This document shows positions 53,370 through 61,810 of a stretch of DNA of 64,000 bases, one piece after another; within the stretch, counting starts at the first letter, position 1; every line of letters begins with the position of its first letter. A program made the translations under genes and the position numbers. This DNA comes from Micromonospora andamanensis (GTDB lineage Bacteria; Actinomycetota; Actinomycetes; Mycobacteriales; Micromonosporaceae). The notes under the pieces are model-generated. The model was given only the letters and a program-made list of their open reading frames with translations, made no database searches and was not told the origin of the DNA. Where the stretch lies: positions 58,447 to 122,446 of the forward strand of contig NZ_BOOZ01000001.1 in NCBI RefSeq assembly GCF_016863495.1, read 5' to 3'.

Positions 53370-54262
53370 CGGGAGGCCTCGTATTCGACAGCGTCGCGGG
53401 TCAGGTCCATGAACGCCTCTTCGAGTGAGGCGTTCTGCGGGGTCAGTTCGAACAGCGGGATGCCGCGGGCGGCCGCGGCCAGCCCGATCACGCGGGCGGA
53501 GGCGCCGGCGACGAGCAGTTCCTCCGCACCGGTCGAGGTGACCGTGACACCCGGGCCGGCAATCGTCGTGCGCAGGGCGTCAGGGGCGGGAGTGACGACC
53601 CGGACACCCTCGGCCGCCACGAAGTCGGCAACGGTGGTGTCGGCCAGCAGCCTGCCCCGGCCCACGATGACCAGATGGTCCGCGATCAGCGACACCTCGC
53701 TCATCAGGTGCGAGGACAACATCACGGTGCGGCCCTCGGCGGCCAGACCGGTGAGCAGCTTGCGCACCCAGAGGACCCCCTCCGGGTCGAGACCGTTGAC
53801 CGGCTCGTCGAGCATCACCACGGCCGGGTCACCGAGCAGGGCGGCGGCGATGCCGAGCCGCTGGCCCATGCCGAGGGAGAAAGCGCCGACCCGCTTGTGG
53901 GCGACGGCCGAGAGACCGGCCAGGCCGAGCACCTCATCGACGCGCGAGCGCGGGATGCCGTGCGTACGGGCCAGGGACAGCAGGTGGCTGACCGCCGTCC
54001 GGCCGGGGTGCGCGGCCTTGGCTTCGAGCAGCACGCCGATCTCGCGCAGCGGCGCCTTCGACGACGCGTACGGCTTACCGTTGACCAGCACGTCGCCGGA
54101 GCTCGGCGCGTCGAGGCCGACCACCATCCGCATGGTCGTCGACTTGCCGGCCCCGTTGGGGCCGAGGAAGCCGGTGACCTGTCCGGGCTTCGCGGTGAAC
54201 GACAGGCGGTCGACGACCGTCTTCGCGCCGTACCGCTTGGTTACTTCACGTATCTGAATCAT
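53366..54262 (-). CDS. ABC ATPase of exporter module 1
   Basis: 298 residues. ATG at 54262 is preferred: TAGCGT on the minus strand ends 7 bases upstream (leaderless pattern) and no ribosome site is present. Walker [20 protein letters not shown], signature FSLGMGQRLGIA (LGMGQ instead of LSGGQ), Walker B VVMLDEPVNGLD. It is close in sequence to the ATPase at 55861, showing duplication. First gene of the operon, with GGTAC inverted repeats 40-80 bases upstream. Confidence 0.88.
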   Translation of the reverse strand: MIQIREVTKRYGAKTVVDRLSFTAKPGQVTGFLGPNGAGKSTTMRMVVGLDAPSSGDVLVNGKPYASSKAPLREIGVLLEAKAAHPGRTAVSHLLSLARTHGIPRSRVDEVLGLAGLSAVAHKRVGAFSLGMGQRLGIAAALLGDPAVVMLDEPVNGLDPEGVLWVRKLLTGLAAEGRTVMLSSHLMSEVSLIADHLVIVGRGRLLADTTVADFVAAEGVRVVTPAPDALRTTIAGPGVTVTSTGAEELLVAGASARVIGLAAAARGIPLFELTPQNASLEEAFMDLTRDAVEYEASR

Positions 54263-54297
54263 GGTCGCAACGCTAGGTGCGCCAAGCGTCAGGTTCG

Positions 54298-54346
54298 TGG
54301 TACCGCAGTCGACACTTTCCGGCCGACAGTGGTACTCCGGTACCAC
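54298..54346. promoter_or_regulatory. GGTAC inverted repeats, probable regulator binding site
   Basis: GGTACCGC near 54299, then GTGGTAC (54329-54335), TCCG and GTACCAC (54340-54346), a perfect 7-bp dyad. Upstream of the module 1 ATPase, so a likely site for its response regulator. Confidence 0.5.
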
Positions 54347-54351
54347 CGGCA

Positions 54352-54374
54352 GGCCGGCACGGACACTGCCGGCC
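54352..54374. terminator. Hairpin after the YqeB-like gene
   Basis: GGCCGGCA (54352-54359), loop CGGACAC, TGCCGGCC (54367-54374). Ends 3 bases beyond the stop of the gene read leftward from 55079. Confidence 0.6.
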
Positions 54375-54377
54375 GGG

Positions 54378-55079
54378 TCAGTCGGGCAGTGCGGCGCGGC
54401 GGGTGAGCCGGACGTGCTGTCGCTTGCTGTCGTCGCGGACCACCACCCCGTAGCGGGCCAGCTCGGCGCGCAACTCCCTGGCCTCGCCGCCCCGGTCGTG
54501 CGTCAGCGCCTCCCGTCGGGCCCGCAGCAGCGCGTCCGCTCCCGCCGGCAGGCCGGGCAGGTCGGGCACCCAGAGCCGGTACGCCTCGCGGTGCGGGTCC
54601 GTCTCCGTCCACGGCCAACCGTGCTCCCGGAAGGCTTCGGCCAGTTCCTTGGCCGGTAGGTCGTTGGTCTGCCGGGCCAGCTCGGCGTCGTCCGCGTCGA
54701 GCAGCACCAGGTGCTTGCCGTCCAGGTAGACCGCTCGGGTGTCGCGCCGTTCGATCTCCCGTTCGGCGCTGCCCTCGCGCAGCCGCACGCCGGTGCCGGA
54801 CACTGTCACGCGTACCCGCTCGGCGGTGCCGATGGCGGCGATCACCAGCCCGACCAGGATGCCCACCCCCACCCCACCGGGTAGCGCGTACCTGTCCGGC
54901 AGGCCGTCGACCGCTCGGAACAGGCCCTGCACCGGAGCCCAGGGCAGGTCGGCGACCCAGCCCGCCCCGGCCACCAGCAACCCACCGAGCGCGCCGCCCA
55001 CCAGCGGAATGCCGACCCAGAGCACGACAAGTTCGGTGCTGCCACCGCTGACCACCGTCGGCGACCCGTACGCCCTCAC
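54378..55079 (-). CDS. YqeB/PH-like membrane protein
   Basis: 233 residues from a GTG overlapping the permease stop (GTGA). Two membrane helices (residues about 16-42, 67-86), then a soluble domain beginning RVRVTVSGTGVRLREG, DTRAVYLDGKHLVLLDADD of the bacterial YqeB PH-like type, and a C-terminal region of charged helices. Function unknown. As third gene after ATPase and permease it may assist or regulate that exporter. Confidence 0.7.
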   Translation of the reverse strand: MRAYGSPTVVSGGSTELVVLWVGIPLVGGALGGLLVAGAGWVADLPWAPVQGLFRAVDGLPDRYALPGGVGVGILVGLVIAAIGTAERVRVTVSGTGVRLREGSAEREIERRDTRAVYLDGKHLVLLDADDAELARQTNDLPAKELAEAFREHGWPWTETDPHREAYRLWVPDLPGLPAGADALLRARREALTHDRGGEARELRAELARYGVVVRDDSKRQHVRLTRRAALPD

Positions 55080-55864
55080 GCCACCTCCCGCCGCATGGTG
55101 CGGACCATACCGGCGACCACCGGCACGACCAACCAGAGCAGCAGTGACACCACCAGTCGCTGCCACTGCCCGGCGGTCACCTCGGCCGTGAACAGCGGCT
55201 CCATGGTCCGCCCGGTGTCCAGCCACTCGGCCGCGCGGTTCAGCGGCCGGACCAGTTCCCCGACGATCGACCAGATGATCGGCAGTACCAGGTAGCTCAC
55301 GATGGCCAACGGAGTGTTCAACAGCAGCAGCCCGAACCCGGCGCCCATCAGCACGCTCGCCACCTGGAACACCACGGCGTGCGCCACCAGGGCCGCCTCG
55401 ATCCGCCAGGTGCCCGCGCCACCCGTGGCACCGGCGATCGCGGTGCCGACGGCGGCGAACGCCAGGCTGCTCAGCACCGCCCCGAGCGCCGCCAGCACCA
55501 CCGCGACGAGTTTGGCGGTGATCACCCGTTCCCGCCGCGGCACCAGGGCGAACGTGGTGAGTGCGGTGCGCTGGGACCACTCACTGGTGATCGACAGGAT
55601 GCCGAGCACCGGAAGGAGCACCCCGATCGGCAGCAGGGCGGTGGTGAAGAAGATCGTGAAGTTCTGTTCCGGCGCTTCGGCGTACACCAGGAGGAGCAAG
55701 ACGATCACGGCGCTGATCAGGCCGATGGTGATCAGCAACCAGCGGCCGGCCCGGGTGTCGACGAGCTTGCGCAGCTCCACGGCGGTCAGCCGGGCCAGCG
55801 ACGGTAGGTGTTCGCTCGGGCGGTGACCCGGGGTGACCTCTGGTGCGGTGCTGACTGTGGTCAT
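55076..55864 (-). CDS. ABC-2 permease of exporter module 2
   Basis: 262 residues, ATG overlapping the ATPase stop (ATGA). N-terminal LARLTAVELRKLVDTRAGRW leads into six membrane helices, with LGILSITSEWSQRTALTTFALVPRR typical of the family. Homologous in plan to the permease at 52620. Upstream of the YqeB-like gene. Confidence 0.85.
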   Translation of the reverse strand: MTTVSTAPEVTPGHRPSEHLPSLARLTAVELRKLVDTRAGRWLLITIGLISAVIVLLLLVYAEAPEQNFTIFFTTALLPIGVLLPVLGILSITSEWSQRTALTTFALVPRRERVITAKLVAVVLAALGAVLSSLAFAAVGTAIAGATGGAGTWRIEAALVAHAVVFQVASVLMGAGFGLLLLNTPLAIVSYLVLPIIWSIVGELVRPLNRAAEWLDTGRTMEPLFTAEVTAGQWQRLVVSLLLWLVVPVVAGMVRTMRREVA

Positions 55865-56793
55865 CGGACGACCTCCCCGGTCGGTTCGGCGCTGGTGGTG
55901 GAGTGCGTGACAGGGCCCGGTGCGGTGGCGGTCAGGGTGAGGAACAGTTGTTCCAGGCCGCCGCCGCCGGCCGGACGTAGCTCGCTGAGAGCCACCCCGG
56001 CGGTCCGGGCGACCTCGCCGACCGCGTCGGTGTCGGCACCGACAAGCAGGCCCTCGGAGCCCTCGCTCACCGTCAGGCCGGCCCGCTGCAACGCGGCCCG
56101 CAGCGCCGCACCGTCGCGGGCCCGCACCACAGTGCCGGCACCGGCCAGCAGTTCGTCCTTGCCGCCCTGGGCCACGATCCGGCCGCCCCCGATGACCACC
56201 AGCCGGTCCGCGACCGCCTCCACCTCGCGCAGCAGGTGGGAGGAGAGCAGCACGGTGCCGCCCCGGTCGGCGAAGTCCCGGAGCAGGCCACGCATCCAGA
56301 AGATGCCTTCCGGGTCCAGGCCGTTGGCCGGCTCGTCCAGGACCAGCACCCGGGGATCACCCAGCAGCGCGTGTGCCAGGCCGAGCCGCTGACGCATGCC
56401 CAGCGAGTACGCCCGCACCCGCCGCCGGGCCGCCGCCGGGCCCAGCCCCACCCGGTCGAGCACCTCACCCACCCGACGCCGATCGACACCCATCGTGGCC
56501 GCGGCTACGGTCAGCGCCTCCCGGCCGGTCCGCCCGGCGTGCTGGGCGGAGGCGTCCAGGAGCACCCCGACGATCCGGCCCGGGTTGGGCAGGTGCCGGT
56601 ACGGGCGACCGTCGACTGTCGCCGTACCGGAGGTCGGCGGGGTGAGCCCGCAGATCATTCGCATCGTGGTGGACTTGCCGGCCCCGTTGGGCCCCAGGAA
56701 ACCGGTGACGGTGCCCGGCTCGCAGTGGAACGACACGTCCTCCACGGCGGTGTGCCGTCCGTACCGTCTGGTGAGCTGATGTACGGCGATCAT
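55861..56793 (-). CDS. ABC ATPase of exporter module 2
   Basis: 310 residues, ATG at 56793. Walker [20 protein letters not shown], signature YSLGMRQRLGLA, Walker B VLVLDEPANGLD. More than half of the visible core matches the ATPase at 53366. The gene is divergent from the kinase at 56928 with 134 bases between, a bidirectional control region. A longer frame to 56859 has no ribosome site. Confidence 0.88.
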   Translation of the reverse strand: MIAVHQLTRRYGRHTAVEDVSFHCEPGTVTGFLGPNGAGKSTTMRMICGLTPPTSGTATVDGRPYRHLPNPGRIVGVLLDASAQHAGRTGREALTVAAATMGVDRRRVGEVLDRVGLGPAAARRRVRAYSLGMRQRLGLAHALLGDPRVLVLDEPANGLDPEGIFWMRGLLRDFADRGGTVLLSSHLLREVEAVADRLVVIGGGRIVAQGGKDELLAGAGTVVRARDGAALRAALQRAGLTVSEGSEGLLVGADTDAVGEVARTAGVALSELRPAGGGGLEQLFLTLTATAPGPVTHSTTSAEPTGEVVR

Positions 56794-56927
56794 GGCTGCC
56801 AGCGTGTCCGAGCCGGCCGGCCGTCCGCAGCGGCCATCGGGCTGGCCCCGCACCGACAAAGGTCGACGCCGAGGTCTCGACTTTGGTAGCTGGTCCGGTG
56901 CCCGATGGGCTGCCTACCATTGCGCCT

Positions 56928-58172
56928 GTGACCAGCGCCGTCGTCCTCGATCACCCGGGTCTGCTGCCCGGGGCGCTGGGCCCTGGGGTGGGCCGCCGGT
57001 CCCGGCGTACCACCCGCGACTGGCTCGTCGACTCTTTCGTGTTCCTGGCCTCCCTGGCCTGGGTGGTGCTGGCCAGCTTCGACGCCGCCGTCCCGAGCCC
57101 GGCGCTCGCCGAACGGCTGCCCCACGACTGGATGGTCGTCGCGGACGCGTACCTCGGCCTGGCCTGTACGGCGGCGCTCTGGTTGCGGCGTCGCTGGCCG
57201 GTGGGGGTGGCAGTGGTGACGCTGCCGTTGGGGCTGTTCTCGATGGCGTCCGTCGCCCCGCTGTTGATCATCTTTTTCACCGTGGTGGTGAACCGCCGGA
57301 CGGCTGTCGCCCTGGCCGTCACCGCCGGCGGTCTGTTCACGAACCTATTCTTCGCCCTGCTGCGTCCCGAACCCGGCAGCCCGTACTGGGTCTCCACCCT
57401 CTGGGGTGTGGTGATCACCCTGCTGGTGCTGGCCTGGGGGATGTTCGTGCGGGCGCGCCGGCAACTGGTGCTGTCGTTGCGCGAGCGCGCCGAACGGGCC
57501 GAGGCCGAGCAGCAGCTACGCGTCGCCCAGGCCCGGCAGTTGGAGCGCACCCGCATCGCCCGGGAGATGCACGACGTGCTCGCCCACCGAATCTCGCTGC
57601 TCAGCCTGCACGCCGGGGCGCTGGAGTTCCGCCCCGACGCGCCCGCCCAGGAGGTGGCCCGGGCGGCCGGGGTGATCCGGGGCAGCGCGCACGCCGCCCT
57701 CCAGGACCTGCGCGAGGTGATCGGCGTACTGCGCGCCGAGACCTCGCTCTCCGACGACCCGGAACGCCCCCAGCCGACCCTCGACGACCTGCCCGCCCTG
57801 ATCGCCGAGTCCCAGGCGGCCGGGATCCGGGTCGACCTGCGGCAGCAGGTCTCCGCGCCGGACCGGCTGCCGGTGGCCGTGGGGCGCAGCGTGTACCGCA
57901 TCGTGCAGGAGGGGCTGACGAACGCCCGCAAGCACGCCTACGGCGCCGCCGTCACCGTCGGCCTCAGCGGGGCGCCGGGGGACGGGCTACGGGTGGAGAT
58001 CCGCAACCGTAGGCCGGTGGGTGAGCTGCCCGGCACGGGCATCCCGGGTTCCGGTACCGGCCTCGTCGGCATCGCCGAACGGGTGAGCCTCGCCGGTGGC
58101 CGGTTGGAGCACGGCTGCGACGAGCGGGGCGACTTCCGGCTGGCCGCGTGGCTGCCGTGGCCAGCGACATGA
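56928..58172 (+). CDS. Sensor histidine kinase of exporter module 2
   Basis: 414 residues from the GTG at 56928. TACCAT ends 7 bases before (leaderless pattern). Five or six membrane helices in residues about 30-175. DHp: AREMHDVLAHRISLLSLHAG. ATPase: VYRIVQEGLTNARKHAYG, LRVEIRNRRPVG (N and G boxes diverged), GLVGIAERVSLAGG. A HisKA_3 kinase without big sensor domain. Overlaps the regulator gene by ATGA. Confidence 0.9.
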   Translation: MTSAVVLDHPGLLPGALGPGVGRRSRRTTRDWLVDSFVFLASLAWVVLASFDAAVPSPALAERLPHDWMVVADAYLGLACTAALWLRRRWPVGVAVVTLPLGLFSMASVAPLLIIFFTVVVNRRTAVALAVTAGGLFTNLFFALLRPEPGSPYWVSTLWGVVITLLVLAWGMFVRARRQLVLSLRERAERAEAEQQLRVAQARQLERTRIAREMHDVLAHRISLLSLHAGALEFRPDAPAQEVARAAGVIRGSAHAALQDLREVIGVLRAETSLSDDPERPQPTLDDLPALIAESQAAGIRVDLRQQVSAPDRLPVAVGRSVYRIVQEGLTNARKHAYGAAVTVGLSGAPGDGLRVEIRNRRPVGELPGTGIPGSGTGLVGIAERVSLAGGRLEHGCDERGDFRLAAWLPWPAT

Positions 58173-58849
58173 CCGACCCGGCGGGCGAGGATCGTCCGGT
58201 ACGGATCCTGATCGTGGACGACGACGCGCTGGTCCGCGCCGGGCTGTCGATGATCCTCGGCGGTACGCCCGACCTGAGGGTGGTGGGCGAGGCGGCGGAC
58301 GGCACCGAGGTCGTCCAGGCCGTGGCCGCGTGCCGGCCGGACGTGGTGCTGATGGACATCCGGATGCCCCGGCTGGACGGGCTGGCCGCCACCGAGGCGC
58401 TGCGTGCGCTGCCCCAGCCGCCGGAGGTGCTGGTGCTCACCACCTTCGACGCCGACGAGCACGTGCTGCGGGCGCTGCGGGCCGGTGCCGGCGGGTTCCT
58501 GCTGAAGGACACCCCACCTGTGGAGATCGTGCGGGCGGTGCGGCGGGTGGCGGCCGGCGAGGCGACCCTGTCGCCGACCGTCACCCGGACCCTCATCGAG
58601 CACGTCACGGCGGGGCCGGCGGCCGACCCACGTCGGGAACGGGCCGCGCGGCTGATCGGCAACCTCACCGAGCGGGAACGGGCGGTCGCGGTCGCCCTGG
58701 GTATGGGTCGTACCAACGCCGAGATCGCCGCCGAGCTGTACATGAGCGTGGCCACCGTCAAGGCGTACGTCTCGCGACTGCTGACCCGGCTCGGACTCAA
58801 CAACCGGGTGCAGGTGGCCCTGCTCGTACACGACGCCGGACTGGTCTGA
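58169..58849 (+). CDS. NarL/LuxR response regulator of exporter module 2
   Basis: 226 residues, ATGA overlap with the kinase stop. Asp63 (VVLMDIRMPR) is the phospho-acceptor, with VDDDAL as the acidic pocket and LLKDTP as the conserved Lys. HTH: LTERERAVAVALGMGRTNAE and MSVATVKAYVSRLLTRLGL. Likely controls the divergent ABC genes. Confidence 0.9.
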   Translation: MTDPAGEDRPVRILIVDDDALVRAGLSMILGGTPDLRVVGEAADGTEVVQAVAACRPDVVLMDIRMPRLDGLAATEALRALPQPPEVLVLTTFDADEHVLRALRAGAGGFLLKDTPPVEIVRAVRRVAAGEATLSPTVTRTLIEHVTAGPAADPRRERAARLIGNLTERERAVAVALGMGRTNAEIAAELYMSVATVKAYVSRLLTRLGLNNRVQVALLVHDAGLV

Positions 58850-58940
58850 AACCGTTTGAACCATCCCGCTTCGACGGCCGTACCACTGCCCGAGGTGCGG
58901 TGCTCAAGCGCACCGCTACCGGAGCTGCGGGAGGTCTGCC

Positions 58941-59474
58941 GTGCGAGTTGATGAGCAGTCGACGGATCCCATCGATCAGATTCTGGGCGAGTTGCCGGTC
59001 CCGACGCCGTTGACACCTGAGGACGTCCGGCTGGCCGTCCGGGCGGTGGTCGTGCACGCGGCCGAGGAGTGGCCGTCCGGGGCGCTGTGCCGCAACGACG
59101 GCGCCCGGTTCCCCTGCCGGCTGCATCGGTGGGGTCGGCAGGTACTGCTGAACCACGGGCTCAACGAGCGACAGCTCGACGCCCTGATCCGGCACGGCAA
59201 TCCGTTCGTGCACGTGCCGTTCCCGTTCCTGATCAACGGGCCGTCGGCGGGACGTACCCCCGCCGCACGTCCGGCGGGCACCGACCGTGCCGCCGGATAC
59301 CCGTCGCGGTCCGCCGGTCTTCCGGTACGACCCGACCGCGCTGCCGGTTACCCGGGTCGTGGACCGGCACCCCGGGTGGCCGCCCCGGCAGCGCGTACCG
59401 GGGTCCGGGCACCCGGCTCCGGCCGGCCGGTGGCACCCCCCGCCACCGCGCCGCGCTGGCCGCGGGCGAGCTGA
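58941..59474 (+). CDS. Small Cys protein with disordered tail (paralogue of the 17736 gene)
   Basis: 177 residues from a GTG with GGGAGG upstream. Residues 1-95 repeat the family block: PIDQILGELPVPTPLTPEDV, AVVVHAAEEWPSGALCRNDG, RFPCRLHRWGRQVL. The remaining 80 residues are Pro/Ala/Gly/Arg-rich and probably disordered (RAAGYPSRSAGLPVRPDRAA-type repeat). Function unknown. Two copies in one 64-kb window, one in an operon with a DivIVA-like protein and a globin-reductase, the other behind a two-component system. Confidence 0.78.
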   Translation: MRVDEQSTDPIDQILGELPVPTPLTPEDVRLAVRAVVVHAAEEWPSGALCRNDGARFPCRLHRWGRQVLLNHGLNERQLDALIRHGNPFVHVPFPFLINGPSAGRTPAARPAGTDRAAGYPSRSAGLPVRPDRAAGYPGRGPAPRVAAPAARTGVRAPGSGRPVAPPATAPRWPRAS

Positions 59475-59487
59475 GAGGGGCTCGCCC

Positions 59488-59507
59488 GCCGGCGGTACGA
59501 CGCCGGC
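59488..59507. terminator. Hairpin between convergent genes
   Basis: GCCGGCG (59488-59494), loop GTACGA, CGCCGGC (59501-59507), between the small Cys protein and the M15 peptidase. Confidence 0.55.
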
Positions 59508-59566
59508 CCGGAGCGCGCGGTCATTCCCCGCCCGCGCCCGGGCCGGCGTCGCGATGAGCCGTGCGC

Positions 59567-60355
59567 TCAGCGGTTCCCGGCCGGGATTCCGCAGCTGGGC
59601 GCCGCCCAGTAGGTGTTGTTCGCACTGCGGTCCTGGTTGTTCTCCCGCCGCGAGTCCACGTGGACGTGGCTGTTGTGGCCGGAGACGCCGGGCCCGATGA
59701 TGCCGCTGAAGCCGTGGTTACGTGCCTGGCGGGCGATCTGGCACAGCGACTTGTCGTTCGAGATGAGGTCGGCCGCGTTGCCGTAGAGGTGCTGGCTGTC
59801 CGACGCACCGCCGACCCGGCTGTTGCAGTTGCGGCTACGGAACCCGCTCGTCACGATCAACGGGTCGTCGCCGAGGCTCTTGCGCAGTGCCTCCAGCTTC
59901 CACATGGTGCGTAGCGCGTTCTGGCGGGTCTGCGTGGTGCTCAGCGGGCCGCCGTCCCAGCCGCTGCCGCCGCAGCCGTCGTCCATCTCGCGGTAGGCGA
60001 AGTGCCGGGGCGTGCAGTTGTTGTCCTGGATCTGGTACAGCTTCCGGAAGGTCTGGGGGCCGGCGACCCCGTCGACTTTGATGCCGTACGCGGCCTGGAA
60101 GCGACGAACCGCGGCTGCGGTCTTCGGACCGTACCGCCCGTCGAGTTCCACGACGTTGTTGTTGCCGGCCCAGCCGGCTATCCGTAGTTGCAACTCACGC
60201 ACGTCGCTGCCGGAGCGCCCCTGGTAGAGGTTGCGGTTCCAGGTGTAGCAGCCGTCGGCATGGGCCGCTGGCGCGGCGACCACCGAGGCGATCGCGGCGC
60301 CCGGCAGCGCCAGGGCGAGGGCGACGGCTGCCCGTTTCAAGGTGTGTACGCGCAC
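59567..60355 (-). CDS. Secreted D-Ala-D-Ala carboxypeptidase, M15 family, with PG-binding domain
   Basis: 262 residues from a GTG with GGGAGG upstream. Signal peptide MRVHTLKRAAVALALALPGA. A PG_binding_1 domain (SDVRELQLRIAGW, DGRYGPKTAAAVRRFQAAYG) then an M15A peptidase: zinc ligands in SDSQHLYGNAADL and SHVHVD. It should trim peptidoglycan cross-bridges. Typical of actinomycete cell-wall remodelling. All zinc ligands are present. Confidence 0.9.
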   Translation of the reverse strand: MRVHTLKRAAVALALALPGAAIASVVAAPAAHADGCYTWNRNLYQGRSGSDVRELQLRIAGWAGNNNVVELDGRYGPKTAAAVRRFQAAYGIKVDGVAGPQTFRKLYQIQDNNCTPRHFAYREMDDGCGGSGWDGGPLSTTQTRQNALRTMWKLEALRKSLGDDPLIVTSGFRSRNCNSRVGGASDSQHLYGNAADLISNDKSLCQIARQARNHGFSGIIGPGVSGHNSHVHVDSRRENNQDRSANNTYWAAPSCGIPAGNR

Positions 60356-60463
60356 AGAAGTCCTCCCGATAGGAGAGCGGATGGGGTGGCATCCGGGACT
60401 TCGACCGGGCCGTCCCGTGGATCCACCCTCGCACCCGAGCAGCCGATTGGAGGCGATTAACGA

Positions 60464-60481
60464 GAATTGTCCTCACAATTC
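60464..60481. promoter_or_regulatory. Inverted repeat GAATTGT-CCTC-ACAATTC
   Basis: Perfect 7-bp arms (60464-60470; 60475-60481) in the 301-base gap between the M15 gene and the rightward gene at 60657. Candidate operator for one or both. Nothing else was recognised in the gap. Confidence 0.4.
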
Positions 60482-60656
60482 GCCGTACCTGAGCATTGCC
60501 TGGGAATTAGGACTGTTTGCGAATCGGGCAATCGGCGGTTCGGCGGCGTAGAGAAGCCATTTCGGCGCGGAAAGTCGCAACCTGTGACACGGAGGGTGAT
60601 GTTCTCCGGCTTGGCCGGCCCGGTAACGTCACTCGGGCGACGACGGGGAGGTGGGC

Positions 60657-61286
60657 GTGGCTCGCGGTGGCATCTTCTGTGTCGAGGGTCAGTGGCACCG
60701 GGATCTCAACGAGCGCGGATCCGTGCTGCCCACCCTGGAACTGCTCGAACGGCTGGGCAAGGTTCGCTTCATCCACAAGGACGCGGCCACCCGTGACGAA
60801 CTCTTCTACTTCATCGACCGTTGGCTGCTGAAGCAGTACGCCGACCACCGCCTCGGCTTCTTCGCCATGCACGGCGAACCGAATCGGCTGTGCCTCACCG
60901 ACTGGCACTCGGTGGAACTCACCGAGGTGGCCGAGTTGATGGCCGGGCGCTGCGAGGGGCGACGCCTCTACTTCGGCAGTTGTTCGGTGCTGCGCGCCCC
61001 CGAGTCGGTGCTGCGGGAGTTCCTCGACGTCACAGGTGCCGCGTTGATCTGTGGCTTCACCCGCGAGGTGGACTGGGTCGAGTCGGCGGCGTTCGAGACC
61101 GTGCTGCTCGACGTGCTCGCCAACGGCCGCCGGCACAACGCCGCCGAGCTGCGGATGGGCTCGGCGCACTGGGCGCCGCTCGCGTCGTACCTGGGTTTCC
61201 GGATCATCTACGCCAACGGTCGGGCCTGGCGACCGTCGCTGCGCCCCCGCGTACCCAGCCAGCCGTCCGCCGGCCAGCACGCCTGA
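60657..61286 (+). CDS. DUF6642-like protein, possible caspase/CHAT-like fold
   Basis: 209 residues from the GTG at 60657, 5 bases after GGGGAGG. LLKQYADHRLGFFAMHGEPN provides a His-Gly following a hydrophobic strand, and GRRLYFGSCSVLRAP a Cys after a second strand, the order of catalytic dyads in the caspase/CHAT superfamily. The family (DUF6642-like, from memory) is uncharacterised. Start of the protein is MARGGIFCVEG. If proteolytic, targets may be conflict or cell-death proteins (inference). No obvious partner. Confidence 0.65.
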   Translation: MARGGIFCVEGQWHRDLNERGSVLPTLELLERLGKVRFIHKDAATRDELFYFIDRWLLKQYADHRLGFFAMHGEPNRLCLTDWHSVELTEVAELMAGRCEGRRLYFGSCSVLRAPESVLREFLDVTGAALICGFTREVDWVESAAFETVLLDVLANGRRHNAAELRMGSAHWAPLASYLGFRIIYANGRAWRPSLRPRVPSQPSAGQHA

Positions 61287-61305
61287 GAGCTGATACAAAC
61301 GAGCG

Positions 61306-61770
61306 ATGTCACCCACGATCGCTCGTAACACCCGGGTGGACCGGGACGAACTTCTCGACTTCCTCCGCCACCGGCACCGGGTGGTGCTGATGACCACCCG
61401 CGCCGACGGCCGGCCGCAGTCCTCACCCGTCACCGCCGGGGTGGACGCCGACGGGCGGCTGGTGGTCTCCAGCTATCCGGAGCGCGCCAAGGTCGCCAAC
61501 ATCCGCCGCGACCCACAGGTGTCGGCCTGTGTGCTCTCCGACGACTGGAACGGCCCGTGGGTGCAGATCGACGGGCACGCCGAGGTGCTCGACCTGCCCG
61601 AAGCCCTCGAACCACTTGTGGAGTACTTCCGGGCCATCTCCGGTGAGCACCCGGACTGGGACGAGTACCGGCAGGCGATGCGGCGACAGGGCAAGTCGTT
61701 GATCAGGGTCACCATCACCGGGTGGGGGCCGATCGCGACAGGCGGCTTCCCGGCCCGGCTGGCCGACTGA
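61306..61770 (+). CDS. PPOX-class (F420-dependent-type) oxidoreductase
   Basis: 154 residues. RVVLMTTRADGRPQSSPVTA and ADGRLVVSSYPERAKVANIR are typical of the split-barrel flavin/F420-binding family (pyridoxamine phosphate oxidase-like). C-terminal KSLIRVTITGWGPIATG. Cofactor (FMN or F420) is not determined. Ends before a strong hairpin. Confidence 0.82.
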   Translation: MSPTIARNTRVDRDELLDFLRHRHRVVLMTTRADGRPQSSPVTAGVDADGRLVVSSYPERAKVANIRRDPQVSACVLSDDWNGPWVQIDGHAEVLDLPEALEPLVEYFRAISGEHPDWDEYRQAMRRQGKSLIRVTITGWGPIATGGFPARLAD

Positions 61771-61773
61771 CGC

Positions 61774-61806
61774 GGGCGGGGCGCGACGAACTGCCGCGCC
61801 CCGCCC
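61774..61806. terminator. 12-bp hairpin between convergent genes
   Basis: GGGCGGGGCGCG (61774-61785), loop ACGAACTGC, CGCGCCCCGCCC (61795-61806). Probable terminator for both the PPOX gene and the M28 peptidase gene. Confidence 0.7.
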
Positions 61807-61810
61807 CGGG

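Noticed and set aside
60356..60656. c-di-AMP (ydaO-type) riboswitch upstream of the M15 peptidase
   Set aside because: Such riboswitches often precede actinomycete cell-wall hydrolases, but the expected conserved blocks were not found.
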